In this document: piece by piece, positions 9,024 to 17,541 of the stretch
Layout of the letters: each line of letters opens with the position of its first letter
How positions within the stretch are numbered: the first letter of the stretch is position 1
Assembly (NCBI RefSeq): GCF_020005165.1
Contig: NZ_JAHCLT010000001.1
Coordinates: forward strand, 1-64,000
Length of the DNA: 64,000 bases
Reading direction: 5' to 3'
Source: Kangiella taiwanensis
Lineage (GTDB): Bacteria > Pseudomonadota > Gammaproteobacteria > Enterobacterales > Kangiellaceae
Program-made: the position numbers and the translations under genes
Notes under the pieces: model-generated
Told to the model about the DNA's origin: nothing
Databases searched by the model: none
The model's input: the letters and a program-made list of their open reading frames with translations, nothing else

Positions 9024-10877
9024 ATGACGCTAATTGATCGGTTAAGATTACGCCTTGGGGGCTTTGATGCTTTAGCCTTAATGGCGGTTATTGGCTTAAT
9101 CTGTGGCATATTAGCAGGTGGCTCAAACATTCTGTTCCGATACTTTACTGAAAGCTCCTACGTTCTCTGGGCAACAGATCAATCGGGCAATACTGACTTT
9201 GAAAATGCCGATTGGTGGCTCAAACTTCTCCTGCCGACTATTGGCGGCTTAATCGTTGGCTTACTACTGCAACAACTGAAACCTGATACTCGTCGCGTCG
9301 GCGTATCACATGTCTTGGAACGCATGGCACACCACCAAGGACACTTGCCAGCAAAAAATGCGGTTGTGCAATTCTTCTTAGGTGGACTGACAATTGCCTC
9401 AGGTCAGTCGGTTGGTCGAGAAGGCCCGGGGATTCACTTAGGCTCCACCACAGGTAGCTTAATAGGCCAACGCTTAAAACTCCCTAATAATAGTACCCGC
9501 ATCCTCGTCGGCTGTGGCTGTGCGGCCGCGATTTCTGCAAACTTCAATACGCCACTAGCAGGCGTTGTTTTTGCTATGGAGATCGTGATGATGGAATATG
9601 CTGTCGCCAGCTTTATTCCGATCATTTTGGCATCAGTAGCTGGCGCAGTGATGAGTCGCATGTTTTTTGGCTCAGATCCTGCCTTCATCATTCCTGCATC
9701 AATGGACATACAATCGCTGTGGGAAATGCCTTACTTCCTACTACTGGGCTTTATTTGCGGGATTATCGCCAGCTTGTTTATTATGTTCACCAGCGTTGTT
9801 CGCAGAGGCTCAAAAGATTGGCCTGTTTGGATCAAAACCACAGTCGGCGGCACCAGCGTCGGTATCATTGCGCTGGCAGTACCACAAGTCATGGGTATCG
9901 GTTACGACACGGTTAACTCATCGCTCCAAGGAGAGCTACTATTAACCATACTGGGTTTAAGTCTAGCGGGTAAGTTTATCGCCACCAGTATTTGTTCCGG
10001 TCTCTCGATGCCGGGCGGTGTGTTGGGCCCAACTCTGTTCATGGGTGCGATGCTCGGCGGACTGCTTGGGACTTTAGGGAGCCTCGTCTTTCCAACCCTT
10101 TCGAGTGACACGGGTTTTTACGCCATTATCGGGATGGCGACATTAATGAGTGCCGTGCTGCAAGCGCCGCTTGCTGGGCTGATGGCATTATTGGAGTTAA
10201 CCAATAATCCCAACATTATTTTACCGGGCATGTTTTCAATCGTTATCGGCAACTTGGTCGTTAGCCAGTTATTCAAACGCGAGTCCTACTGGGAAACACA
10301 AATGAAAGACCGTGGTATGCGCTTAAAAGTCAGCCCAATGAAGCAGGTATTACGCAGCATTGGCGTCGCGGGCGTTATGACTCGTAATATTGCTTTCTTA
10401 AAAGCGGAGTCCACGTTACAAGATATTGCCGTTGCCTTAAAAGACAAACCTCGCTGGATTCTCATCAAAGATTACGCCGACGAAGTGATTTCATTAATGG
10501 TCGCCAGTGACCTAGGTCGCTATCTTATTGAGCAGGAAGAGGAACTAGAGCGTAAAAAAGCGAAAGCTTCCAAGCAGAAAGATGATGAAGATACTAGCGA
10601 CGAGCAGGAAGAAATCACGCAAGAAGCCCATGCAAATGATGAAGGCGACGTCGAGCAGATTATAAATCTCATGGAAATTCCAGCAAACCGTCAAGATATC
10701 GTCGCCATTGATTTGCAGGCAACTCTTGAGGAAGCTTATGATCGCATGGAACAACGTAAAATTTCAGCGGCTTATGTCTATCGGATCACACATAACAAGG
10801 AAGAGCGTATTTACGGAATCGTGACCCGCGATATGATTACAGATCAGTACATTTTCTCAAAAGCACAAACAGGTTAG
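9024..10877 (+). CDS. ClC-family chloride channel/transporter with split CBS pair
   Basis: A 617-residue inner-membrane anion channel or antiporter. The membrane domain (about 15-425) carries the gating glutamate Glu133 in GREGPGIH and the GGVLGP loop. Key E. coli ClcA residues differ: the GSGIP selectivity motif appears as GVSHV, the proton glutamate position (second Glu of FIIEE) is Ile in FAMEIV, and the selectivity Tyr (NYQLILP) is Pro in NPNIILP. A C-terminal CBS pair (about 440-612) is interrupted by an acidic Lys/Glu/Asp-rich linker (about 505-545). The changes suggest altered coupling or selectivity. It lies 4 bp before hemJ. Confidence 0.88.
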   Translation: MTLIDRLRLRLGGFDALALMAVIGLICGILAGGSNILFRYFTESSYVLWATDQSGNTDFENADWWLKLLLPTIGGLIVGLLLQQLKPDTRRVGVSHVLERMAHHQGHLPAKNAVVQFFLGGLTIASGQSVGREGPGIHLGSTTGSLIGQRLKLPNNSTRILVGCGCAAAISANFNTPLAGVVFAMEIVMMEYAVASFIPIILASVAGAVMSRMFFGSDPAFIIPASMDIQSLWEMPYFLLLGFICGIIASLFIMFTSVVRRGSKDWPVWIKTTVGGTSVGIIALAVPQVMGIGYDTVNSSLQGELLLTILGLSLAGKFIATSICSGLSMPGGVLGPTLFMGAMLGGLLGTLGSLVFPTLSSDTGFYAIIGMATLMSAVLQAPLAGLMALLELTNNPNIILPGMFSIVIGNLVVSQLFKRESYWETQMKDRGMRLKVSPMKQVLRSIGVAGVMTRNIAFLKAESTLQDIAVALKDKPRWILIKDYADEVISLMVASDLGRYLIEQEEELERKKAKASKQKDDEDTSDEQEEITQEAHANDEGDVEQIINLMEIPANRQDIVAIDLQATLEEAYDRMEQRKISAAYVYRITHNKEERIYGIVTRDMITDQYIFSKAQTG

Positions 10878-10881
10878 CGCT

Positions 10882-11301
10882 ATGCAATGGGTCAAAACAT
10901 TTCACCTTTTCTTTATGGTCGCTTGGTTCGCAGGGATATTCTATTTGCCAAGAATTTTCGTCAATTTAGCGCAAACTGAAAACGATGGCGCTTTCAATCA
11001 ACTGAACATCATGGCGCGAAAGCTTTACCGATTCGTTACACCATTCATGGTACTAACCGTTATCTTTGGGCTTTGGCTGGCTTCCTACAACTGGGAGTAC
11101 TATCTAAAAGCAGGTTGGTTCCACGCAAAAATGGCCTTAATCGTTCTACTGGTTATTTATCACTTCATCTGCGGCATGTATCAAAAGCAGTTCGCTGATG
11201 GCCGTTGTGACAAAAGCCACACCTACTTCCGAGTTTTTAACGAAATCCCCGTACTCATTTTATTAGGTGCCGTGATCTTGGCAGTGGTTAAGCCTTTTTA
11301 A
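10882..11301 (+). CDS. hemJ: Protoporphyrinogen IX oxidase HemJ (UPF0093/CopD-like)
   Basis: A 139-residue four-helix membrane protein matching HemJ, the oxygen-independent-type enzyme converting protoporphyrinogen IX to protoporphyrin IX. Diagnostic stretches are HLFFMVAWFAGIFYLPRIF near the N-terminus, with His8 conserved, and a central segment with a conserved Lys (AKMALIVLL) followed by YH. Length matches the family. It starts 4 bp after the ClC gene and converges with the DUF817 gene, overlapping it tail to tail by 39 bp. Some databases call the same family CopD-like. Confidence 0.85.
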   Translation: MQWVKTFHLFFMVAWFAGIFYLPRIFVNLAQTENDGAFNQLNIMARKLYRFVTPFMVLTVIFGLWLASYNWEYYLKAGWFHAKMALIVLLVIYHFICGMYQKQFADGRCDKSHTYFRVFNEIPVLILLGAVILAVVKPF

Positions 11302-12102
11302 CGTTGCTGGGTATCGAATCCCTTGTACTAAGGTCACCATAACAAAGCTCAGTATCATCAGCAGATACCACGAGGTTAATTTAGACAGGGATACCATTTT
11401 CCAGCCATTTGTTTGATTCGGGTAAATCCAGATATTGGCAAAGGTTGCGATGTTTTCGGCAAACCAGATAAATAGCGCCACAAGAAACCATCCCAGTAAT
11501 AACGGCATCCTTCTGTGAGTCTTAATCACCTTAAAGTGGATCTGTGTTTTATAAAAAAGCATAACTGTCACCAATAGAATGACCCACCGCATATCCATGA
11601 TGTAATGATGACTAAAGAAGTTAAGGTAGACTGCCAAGACTAAAATCACGGTATAAGATATTTTTGGGTAGTGTGAATATCGAAAATCGAAAATTCTTGA
11701 AACACGTGCTAAGTAGCTCCCAACCGCGCTGTACATGAAGCCGGTAAACAATGGAACATTACCGATGCCAAAAGTAAACGCTTCGGGATAATGCCACGAC
11801 TGGATGGCGTCAGAGGTTTTGAACAGTTCCATGACTGTCGCAACGATATGAAACAGTAAAATAATCGCAGCTTCGCGTAACGTTTCCAGCTTGAATAGCA
11901 ATAAGACTAACTGAAACGCCACGGCCGCGATAAAAATAAAATCATACCGATGCAGGGACTCGATGGGATACCAATAGTGAGTCACCACCATCACCAACAA
12001 TAAAAAGCCACCGAACACACAGGCATAAGCCTGCTTCAGTCCGAACAACCAGAATTCATGAATAAATGTTTTAAATCTAGATGGGTATGGTGTCATAGCC
12101 AC
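11263..12102 (-). CDS. DUF817 family membrane protein
   Basis: A 279-residue polytopic membrane protein with about eight hydrophobic helices and little soluble sequence. Overall pattern and motifs such as NVPLFTGFMYSAVG and WFAENIATFANIW fit the DUF817 (YoaT-like) family, whose function is unknown. It converges with hemJ and overlaps its 3' end by 39 bp, so the two transcripts are antisense there. No partner gene in the window points to a role. Confidence 0.75.
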   Translation of the reverse strand: MAMTPYPSRFKTFIHEFWLFGLKQAYACVFGGFLLLVMVVTHYWYPIESLHRYDFIFIAAVAFQLVLLLFKLETLREAAIILLFHIVATVMELFKTSDAIQSWHYPEAFTFGIGNVPLFTGFMYSAVGSYLARVSRIFDFRYSHYPKISYTVILVLAVYLNFFSHHYIMDMRWVILLVTVMLFYKTQIHFKVIKTHRRMPLLLGWFLVALFIWFAENIATFANIWIYPNQTNGWKMVSLSKLTSWYLLMILSFVMVTLVQGIRYPATLKRLNHCQDHGT

Positions 12103-12182
12103 TTCTTGTTAATTCGCCCCTTATCATAAGGCTACGCAACAGAAGTGGCTAGATTATTGTGGGAATATGGCTAATTGTGACT

Positions 12183-13505
12183 CTAAGTTTTCGAGCGAGG
12201 AACAAACTCTAACACTGTCGCATTAATACAGTAACGTGGCTGTCCGTTAGGGCCATCATCAAACACGTGCCCCAAGTGAATGCCCGAAGATTTTGAACGA
12301 ATCTCAGTACGCTCTAAACCAAAGGCATTATCTTCATGATAAGTCACAGAACCTTCAACAGGCTGAGTAAACGACAACCAACCCGTGCCTGAATTAAATC
12401 GGTCTTTGGTATCAAACAGGGGCTGACCGCTTAGCTTATCGATAAACACGCCTGGCGGTGTGTCTTTAAAAATATCGTACTCTTTGCAGAAACGACTGTC
12501 CGTGCCCTGTTGGAATGCTACGTCATAGGCTTCGGAGTCGCCCAGTTTGAACTTACCCAGTACGGCATAAAACTCTTCTGGCGTTAAGTAGCCCTGATGA
12601 CCAAACACCTCTTTACCATTTTCTAGAAACAGAATGGTCGGCGTTGCCCAGGTTTCTGTGGTCACGTCTAAACCGTCCAGCTGGCTACCGTGACGCCAAG
12701 TTAAAGGAATCGTACCCTGATAGTCGCTGGTAACGTTCTCTTTAAATTTTTCACAGTACGGACAGTAAGACTGAGGCTCAATCACCACAATCTGTTTGCC
12801 TTGTTGCAGCGCAGTATTGTCGACCTCAGGCGCTTTGTCTTTGTCATCGAAAACCACACCCGTCGAATGGTCTGGGCAATAACCGTTAGGATTCTTGACT
12901 AAATAATCTTGGTGGTATTCTTCGGCGCGGTGAAATTCATCAAGCGGCTTAATGATAGTTGCGATCTCGCCGTAGCCTTCTTCACTCATCAGCACCTGAT
13001 ATTCTGCCGTAATTCTTTCAGCAATATCTTGTTGCTCAGAAGAATTAGTCAAAATGGTCGAGCGATACTGAGTACCAATATCATTGCCTTGGCGGTTCAC
13101 TTGCGTTGGATCGTGGCCTTCAAAGTAGTTTTTCAAGATCGCTTCTAAGCTCACTTTATTACGATTAAAAGTGACTTTGACCACTTCAGCATAATTATTC
13201 GGATCTAAACGGTATTTCGGCTTAATGATTTCACGGTACTCAGGCTCAATCCCTTCACCATCTGCATAACCAGACACCGCATCCACCACGCCGGGGATCG
13301 CCGCATAACGTTTTTCAGCACCCCAAAAACAACCAGCACCAAGAACAATCGAGTCCAAATGCTTGGTCGCTGGCATATCCGCCTTGATATCCGCTTTTTG
13401 AGTGACCAGAGTGGACGTTTGGGGATGCTTAAGGCCACCGGTCAAAATGTATGCCACTCCAACCGCGCTGGCAACGAAAAGAATGGTTTTATATAACAAC
13501 TTCAC
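12183..13505 (-). CDS. msrAB: MsrA-thioredoxin-MsrB fusion methionine sulfoxide reductase
   Basis: An envelope-targeted repair enzyme reducing both epimers of methionine sulfoxide. From the GTG chosen here (440 aa), a membrane anchor or uncleaved signal (about 5-25) is followed by MsrA (about 50-215; catalytic Cys59 in GCFWG and a further Cys210). Then comes a thioredoxin-like segment with CPYC (Cys248/Cys251), then MsrB (about 340-435; catalytic Cys426 in RYCIN). The MsrB zinc CxxC pairs are absent. Neisserial PilB carries its thioredoxin domain at the N-terminus, so this order is unusual. A GAGG box 9 bp upstream supports this GTG over the GTGs at 13520 and 13514. Confidence 0.92.
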   Translation of the reverse strand: MKLLYKTILFVASAVGVAYILTGGLKHPQTSTLVTQKADIKADMPATKHLDSIVLGAGCFWGAEKRYAAIPGVVDAVSGYADGEGIEPEYREIIKPKYRLDPNNYAEVVKVTFNRNKVSLEAILKNYFEGHDPTQVNRQGNDIGTQYRSTILTNSSEQQDIAERITAEYQVLMSEEGYGEIATIIKPLDEFHRAEEYHQDYLVKNPNGYCPDHSTGVVFDDKDKAPEVDNTALQQGKQIVVIEPQSYCPYCEKFKENVTSDYQGTIPLTWRHGSQLDGLDVTTETWATPTILFLENGKEVFGHQGYLTPEEFYAVLGKFKLGDSEAYDVAFQQGTDSRFCKEYDIFKDTPPGVFIDKLSGQPLFDTKDRFNSGTGWLSFTQPVEGSVTYHEDNAFGLERTEIRSKSSGIHLGHVFDDGPNGQPRYCINATVLEFVPRSKT

Positions 13506-13606
13506 AAATATCACCCTCACTCATCAAATTAAGGAGAAGTAGGATTTAGCATAACTCCTACCCTGTATAGATGATGTGAAGGCGATATTGTTACAACTCG
13601 GAACAA

Positions 13607-13942
13607 TTAAGACTCTTTGACAAGCACCACCGCCGTACCAAAAACCAGCAGTTCTGCGGCTGAGCTGGCGACCATGGAGGTGGTAAACCGCGTGCCGATG
13701 ACGGCGTTTGCACCTAAAAGTCGCGCTTCATCAAGTAGACGGTCAATCGCTTGCTCACGGCTTTCAGCCATCAGCTTGGTATATTCACTAACCTCACCTC
13801 CTACAATGTTGCGCAGCCCCGCTAAAATATCTCTGCCCACATGACGCGCTCGAACGGTATTACCCCGCACTAAGCCCAAAACTTTTTCGACTTTGTAACC
13901 CGGTACGTCTTCCAATGTGTACAACTCAATATCATAACTCAT
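13607..13942 (-). CDS. YbjQ/UPF0145 family protein
   Basis: A 111-residue cytoplasmic protein of the YbjQ (UPF0145) family, which forms small oligomers and is annotated as putative heavy-metal binding without firm function. Typical features are the GLVRGNTVRARHVGRD stretch, the LLDEARLLGANAVIG segment and a C-terminal AELLVFGTAVV strand. Its start overlaps the anti-sigma gene stop by 4 nt. It is therefore the third cistron of an ECF sigma operon and probably a member of that stress regulon. Confidence 0.88.
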   Translation of the reverse strand: MSYDIELYTLEDVPGYKVEKVLGLVRGNTVRARHVGRDILAGLRNIVGGEVSEYTKLMAESREQAIDRLLDEARLLGANAVIGTRFTTSMVASSAAELLVFGTAVVLVKES

Positions 13943-14376
13943 AGCTTTACGTTCCTATATTTATCAGTTTTTCTTGCAATTAATCGCTGACGCAACACCC
14001 TTAAAAATAACCCTAGCACGCCTAATTCAATCAGTAGCACACCAATTTTTGCCCATGTAGGTACCACGGGCTGGGTGAAAAAAGTAAAAGCCTGCCACCC
14101 CATAAACCCAACTAATCCAATAATGAGCATAATCCAACCAACAAGCCCCAAGGTCTTGGCAACGGGTTCATTCATAATGTTCTCCAGTTTGGCTTCCTCG
14201 CACTCAGGATAGTGCAACTGCCCCATTTCTTTACGGATGGCGACTAAGTCTTCATACACTTTTCGGCAGCTATCACAGCTTTCAATATGCAGTCGCACGC
14301 GTTGTGCTTTCTGCTGAGATAGCTCCTGATCAATATAACCACTGATCAATTCTTGAATGTCATGACATTGATTCAT
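13939..14376 (-). CDS. Zinc-finger anti-sigma factor (membrane)
   Basis: A 145-residue anti-sigma factor. The N-terminal ZAS domain shows the H-x3-C-x2-C signature (HIESCDSC, about 30-37), which holds the sigma factor and may sense thiol or oxidative stress. Two hydrophobic segments (about 74-96 and 108-125) make a membrane hairpin. It is coupled by 4-nt overlaps to both the upstream sigma gene and the downstream ybjQ-like gene. By analogy with other ECF/zf-HC2 pairs it binds and inhibits the sigma factor encoded just before it. Confidence 0.85.
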   Translation of the reverse strand: MNQCHDIQELISGYIDQELSQQKAQRVRLHIESCDSCRKVYEDLVAIRKEMGQLHYPECEEAKLENIMNEPVAKTLGLVGWIMLIIGLVGFMGWQAFTFFTQPVVPTWAKIGVLLIELGVLGLFLRVLRQRLIARKTDKYRNVKL

Positions 14377-14879
14377 TCTGCACCTCGTTCATGCTGTAAA
14401 TCACTCAAAGCTTCTCGAAGCGCCAAACGCGCTCGATGCAAACGGGACATTACGGTTCCTTTAGCAATCGACAATATCTCAGCAATATCATCATAGCTGT
14501 GTCCATGATAATCCCGCAGCACCACAAGCTCACGATGATGGACGGGTAACGCGTTCAGCGCATCACGCAAACGCAATTTAATCTGCTCGTTGGCTAATTG
14601 GCGTTCAGGCGATTCATCGGTGGCTTTCGCTACGGCTGTCTCTTCCAAAGGCGCTTCGCGAGATTGTTTCCGTAAATGATCGATCGAAGCGTTGCGCACC
14701 ACGCGATAAAGCCATTTTTGCAAATCCACACCACCTTTCGGTGCTTTAGGGTGCGCCAATGCTTTTTCGATACTGGCTTGCACCACATCTTCGGCATCCG
14801 ACTGATTACCCAACAGCTGTACGGCAAAGACTAAACTTTTACGACAGTAGTCATCGAGTTGTGAGACTGCATTCGACAA
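14373..14879 (-). CDS. ECF-family RNA polymerase sigma factor
   Basis: A 168-residue group 4 sigma factor. Region 2 (about 10-80) contains the DAEDVVQ and YRVVRNASIDHLRK motifs that bind the -10 element and core polymerase. Region 4 (about 110-160) has a helix-turn-helix (YDDIAEILSIAKGTVMSRLHRAR). It is the first cistron of a three-gene operon with its cognate anti-sigma factor (4-nt overlap) and a YbjQ protein. ECF factors usually activate their own operon; I did not find a GGAAC-type -35 element clear enough to call. Confidence 0.92.
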   Translation of the reverse strand: MSNAVSQLDDYCRKSLVFAVQLLGNQSDAEDVVQASIEKALAHPKAPKGGVDLQKWLYRVVRNASIDHLRKQSREAPLEETAVAKATDESPERQLANEQIKLRLRDALNALPVHHRELVVLRDYHGHSYDDIAEILSIAKGTVMSRLHRARLALREALSDLQHERGAE

Positions 14880-15043
14880 TAATGGCTCCTTATTTCCAAA
14901 GACAACTTCTATGTGACTTGAGTTTGCTCTCTTTTACCGTTTAACGAACAACCTCCGATTTTATTCCATTGTTAGCACTTTTTTAACAAAAGGTTTCTGC
15001 CAACAGTTATAGCACGATCATCCGAATAACCCGAAAAAAGTGC

Positions 15044-15063
15044 TTGTTAATATCGTGTAACAA
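15044..15063. promoter_or_regulatory. Inverted repeat TTGTTA-N8-TAACAA
   Basis: Perfect 6-bp half-sites separated by 8 bp lie 19 bp upstream of the -35 box of the rightward promoter. The geometry fits an operator for a dimeric regulator, but the regulator is unknown. Confidence 0.3.
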
Positions 15064-15081
15064 CTGCTCATGCTTCATTTA

Positions 15082-15110
15082 TTGATGGAAAAACAAATAG
15101 TTACTATACT
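15082..15110 (+). promoter_or_regulatory. Sigma-70 promoter of the membrane-protein gene
   Basis: TTGATG (15082-15087) is followed by a 17-bp spacer and TATACT (15105-15110). The predicted start lies about 30 bp before the start codon, and the leader contains purine-rich AAGGAG and GAAGGA stretches. Confidence 0.65.
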
Positions 15111-15147
15111 TCTTTCAATAATTAAGGAGATATAGAAGGAAAGAATA

Positions 15148-15894
15148 ATGACTATCGTAAAAGACTTTGGGAAAGGGCTCTACACACTCATCTTCCTTGC
15201 GCCGCTGTTCTGGATCATTCCAACACTAGTTGAAGGCTTACAGCACTTTGTTGAAGTGCAGCTGGGCATGTTCGTTTTAGGGGATAGCGTTGAAGCAGGC
15301 AAAGAAACTTTAATTCGGTTAGCTTTTGGTTTCTTAAAAGTACTAAGCATTATCATTCCATCACTTTTAATTCTGAAACTATCGGCTAATGGCTGGGATA
15401 AAACAAAACTTTTCCCTTTAACAACCACTGAAAAAGTTTTAATGCTGGTTATCTCGATATTCATTCTAGCGGCACTCATCTTTGTTACTTATTATGGACA
15501 AGATAGCTCAGCATACCTTGTTGGAGTCGTTGAAATTCCATCAGAGCTTGCGCCATTTGTACCTTTGTTAATTTTATTAGTGCCAATGTTTATATTCCGC
15601 GACAAGCTTCTAAAAGGACTTCTGCGACTTTGTGGCGTCAATATTGAAGGAAAGCTTTCGTCTAAATCGTATCTATTTGAGTTCCTCTATATTGTCTTCC
15701 CCATCCTCCTTCTTGTAGCCCCAATGGTGCTTCACTATAAACTGAATGGCTGGGCAGTCGGCACCGAAAGTTGGGAACTGTTTGGCTTATTGGCGCTAGA
15801 CTCGCTATTGGTAGGCTTGATGACATTACTTATCGGCATGTCGCTACGCCTAGCGGTAACCTGCGTTTACTCAAAAGAGTTAGAACAGTCATAG
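15148..15894 (+). CDS. Uncharacterised six-helix membrane protein
   Basis: I do not recognise this family. The 248-residue protein has about six hydrophobic helices (roughly 10-28, 60-80, 95-115, 130-150, 175-195, 212-238) joined by short loops. It has no obvious catalytic or metal-binding motif, and the few charged residues sit at helix ends. It has a strong promoter of its own and an SD (GAAGGA) upstream. It is divergent from an ECF sigma operon, so it could belong to the same envelope-stress response, but no sequence evidence proves that. Confidence 0.6.
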   Translation: MTIVKDFGKGLYTLIFLAPLFWIIPTLVEGLQHFVEVQLGMFVLGDSVEAGKETLIRLAFGFLKVLSIIIPSLLILKLSANGWDKTKLFPLTTTEKVLMLVISIFILAALIFVTYYGQDSSAYLVGVVEIPSELAPFVPLLILLVPMFIFRDKLLKGLLRLCGVNIEGKLSSKSYLFEFLYIVFPILLLVAPMVLHYKLNGWAVGTESWELFGLLALDSLLVGLMTLLIGMSLRLAVTCVYSKELEQS

Positions 15895-16004
15895 ATATTC
15901 TCAGCATGTAAATCGCACATAGCCGCTATTCGCATGGCTAAATTGACGCCACTCAGCTTTAGCGTTTCAATGTGGCTACACCTTTATTAAAGCTAGGCAA
16001 TACT

Positions 16005-16874
16005 ATGAGTAGCGACAATAATTACACACCACCTAAAGTTTGGACTTGGAATTCAGAAAATGGCGGTGAATGGGCGAGTATCAATCGTCCAACGGCTGGC
16101 GCTCGTCATGAGCAAGAGCTGCCAAAAGGCGAGCACCCTTTTCAGCTTTATTCACTAGCGACGCCTAACGGCCAAAAAGTCACCATCATGCTGGAAGAAC
16201 TCTTAGCCATGGGGCACAACAACGCTGAGTATGACGCACACCTGATTAAAATTGGTGACGGCGATCAGTTTGGTAGCGACTTCGTCGACATTAACCCGAA
16301 CTCTAAGATCCCAGCCTTATTGGATTACAGCGACGATTTAGATGATAAGCCGCAAAGAGTATTCGAGTCTGGAGCCATCCTATTGTACTTGTCTGAAAAG
16401 TTTGACGCGCTACTACCCAAGGATCATAGCAAGCGAACTGAAGCTATGTCTTGGTTGTTTTGGCAGATGGGTAGCGCGCCTTATATTGGCGGTGGTTTTG
16501 GCCACTTTTACAAGTACGCGCCGTTTCCAATCGAGTATGCGATTGACCGCTTCACCATGGAAGCTAAACGCCAACTGGATGTCTTAGACAAGCATTTAGC
16601 TAATAATGAATTTATGGCAGGCGACGAATACTCGATTGCCGATATTGCTATTTGGCCTTGGTACGGCAACCTGGTGCTTGGTCATGCTTACGATGCAGTC
16701 GAGTTTTTGGATGCCACCTCCTATAAAAACGTCCTACGCTGGGCAAAGCAAATCGAAAGCCGCGAAGCTGTACAGCGTGGTCGAATCGTCAACCGCACTT
16801 GGGGCGAGCCTCATGAGCAATTAAGCGAACGTCACAGCCGAGCTGACATTGATCAAAAGTTGAAGGATAATTAG
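16005..16874 (+). CDS. yghU: YghU-type glutathione S-transferase (disulfide-bond oxidoreductase)
   Basis: A soluble Nu-class GST-fold protein that uses glutathione to reduce disulfides or organic peroxides. The 289-aa sequence tracks E. coli YghU closely: the N-terminal YTPPKVWTWN extension, the thioredoxin-fold segment with LATPNGQKVTIMLEEL, the NPNSKIPALLD cis-Pro loop and ESGAILLYL, then an all-helical C-terminal domain. The ATG at 16005 is preferred over the GTG at 15972 because AGG lies 7 bp upstream and the homologous N-terminus begins there. A second GST gene follows 30 bp downstream. Confidence 0.92.
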   Translation: MSSDNNYTPPKVWTWNSENGGEWASINRPTAGARHEQELPKGEHPFQLYSLATPNGQKVTIMLEELLAMGHNNAEYDAHLIKIGDGDQFGSDFVDINPNSKIPALLDYSDDLDDKPQRVFESGAILLYLSEKFDALLPKDHSKRTEAMSWLFWQMGSAPYIGGGFGHFYKYAPFPIEYAIDRFTMEAKRQLDVLDKHLANNEFMAGDEYSIADIAIWPWYGNLVLGHAYDAVEFLDATSYKNVLRWAKQIESREAVQRGRIVNRTWGEPHEQLSERHSRADIDQKLKDN

Positions 16875-16904
16875 AGGGAAACTACTCAAACATAAGGTTT
16901 TGCC

Positions 16905-17504
16905 ATGAAGGTTTACGGCGATATTCGGTCTGGAAACTGTTACAAAATCAAACTTATTATGTCCCTGCTGGATATTGAGCACGAATGGATACACATCAAT
17001 ATCCTCAAAGGTGACAACCTCAATGATGAGTTTAAAGCCAAAAACCCGAGTGGAAAGATCCCAGTACTAGAGCTCGATGATGGGCGCTACCTATCCGAAT
17101 CAAACGCCATCATTAACTATCTAGCCTCGGGCTCGACCTATTATCCCTCAGAACGATTTCTTCATGCCGAAGTACTTCAATGGCAATTCTTTGAACAATA
17201 CAGCCATGAACCTTACATTGCCGTGGCACGCTTTATTGCTAAATATTTGGGAATGCCCGAAGAAAGACGCGAAGAGTTTCTATCGAAACAAGAAGACGGC
17301 CATAAAGCACTCAGCATTATGGAGCAAAAGCTCAGTAAAAGTGATTACCTAGTCAACAACCAGCTCACCACTGCGGATATCGCATTATTTGCCTACACGC
17401 ACGTTGCTGATGACGGAGGGTTTGACCTTAATGAATATCCCGCTATTCAGCGCTGGATTCAAAGAATACAGTCTCATCCAAAGTTCCATCCTATGAGCGA
17501 GTAA
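16905..17504 (+). CDS. Glutathione S-transferase family protein
   Basis: A 199-residue soluble GST. The N-terminal thioredoxin-like domain (1-78) begins KVYGDIRSGNCYKIKLIM, with SGNCYK in the active-site position. It contains the cis-Pro loop NPSGKIPVLELDD and the glutathione gamma-Glu site SESNAIINYL. The C-terminal helical domain (85-199) includes LTTADIALFAYTH. It is probably co-transcribed with the upstream yghU gene. Its substrate cannot be told from sequence. Confidence 0.88.
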   Translation: MKVYGDIRSGNCYKIKLIMSLLDIEHEWIHINILKGDNLNDEFKAKNPSGKIPVLELDDGRYLSESNAIINYLASGSTYYPSERFLHAEVLQWQFFEQYSHEPYIAVARFIAKYLGMPEERREEFLSKQEDGHKALSIMEQKLSKSDYLVNNQLTTADIALFAYTHVADDGGFDLNEYPAIQRWIQRIQSHPKFHPMSE

Positions 17505-17510
17505 TGTTAA

Positions 17511-17534
17511 GAAGCCTCCAAATTAGGAGGCTTC
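17511..17534. terminator. Hairpin terminator between convergent genes
   Basis: A perfect 9-bp stem, GAAGCCTCC/GGAGGCTTC, with a 6-base loop lies between the GST stop (17504) and the Hcp-like gene stop (17542). T runs are weak on both sides, so efficiency is uncertain, but it could serve both strands. Confidence 0.55.
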
Positions 17535-17541
17535 GTGTCAT

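Larger units (their letters stand above)
14880..15147. other. Intergenic region between the ECF operon and a membrane-protein gene
   Basis: This 268-bp divergent region holds a TTGTTA-N8-TAACAA dyad (15044-15063) and, further right, a good sigma-70 promoter for the rightward gene. The half of the region nearest the ECF operon shows no promoter I would trust. Confidence 0.5.

Noticed and set aside
14950-15040. Possible ECF-type or sigma-70 promoter for the sigma-factor operon
   Set aside because: TTGTTA with TAAAAT has a 20-bp spacer and no GGAAC element was found; too weak to annotate.
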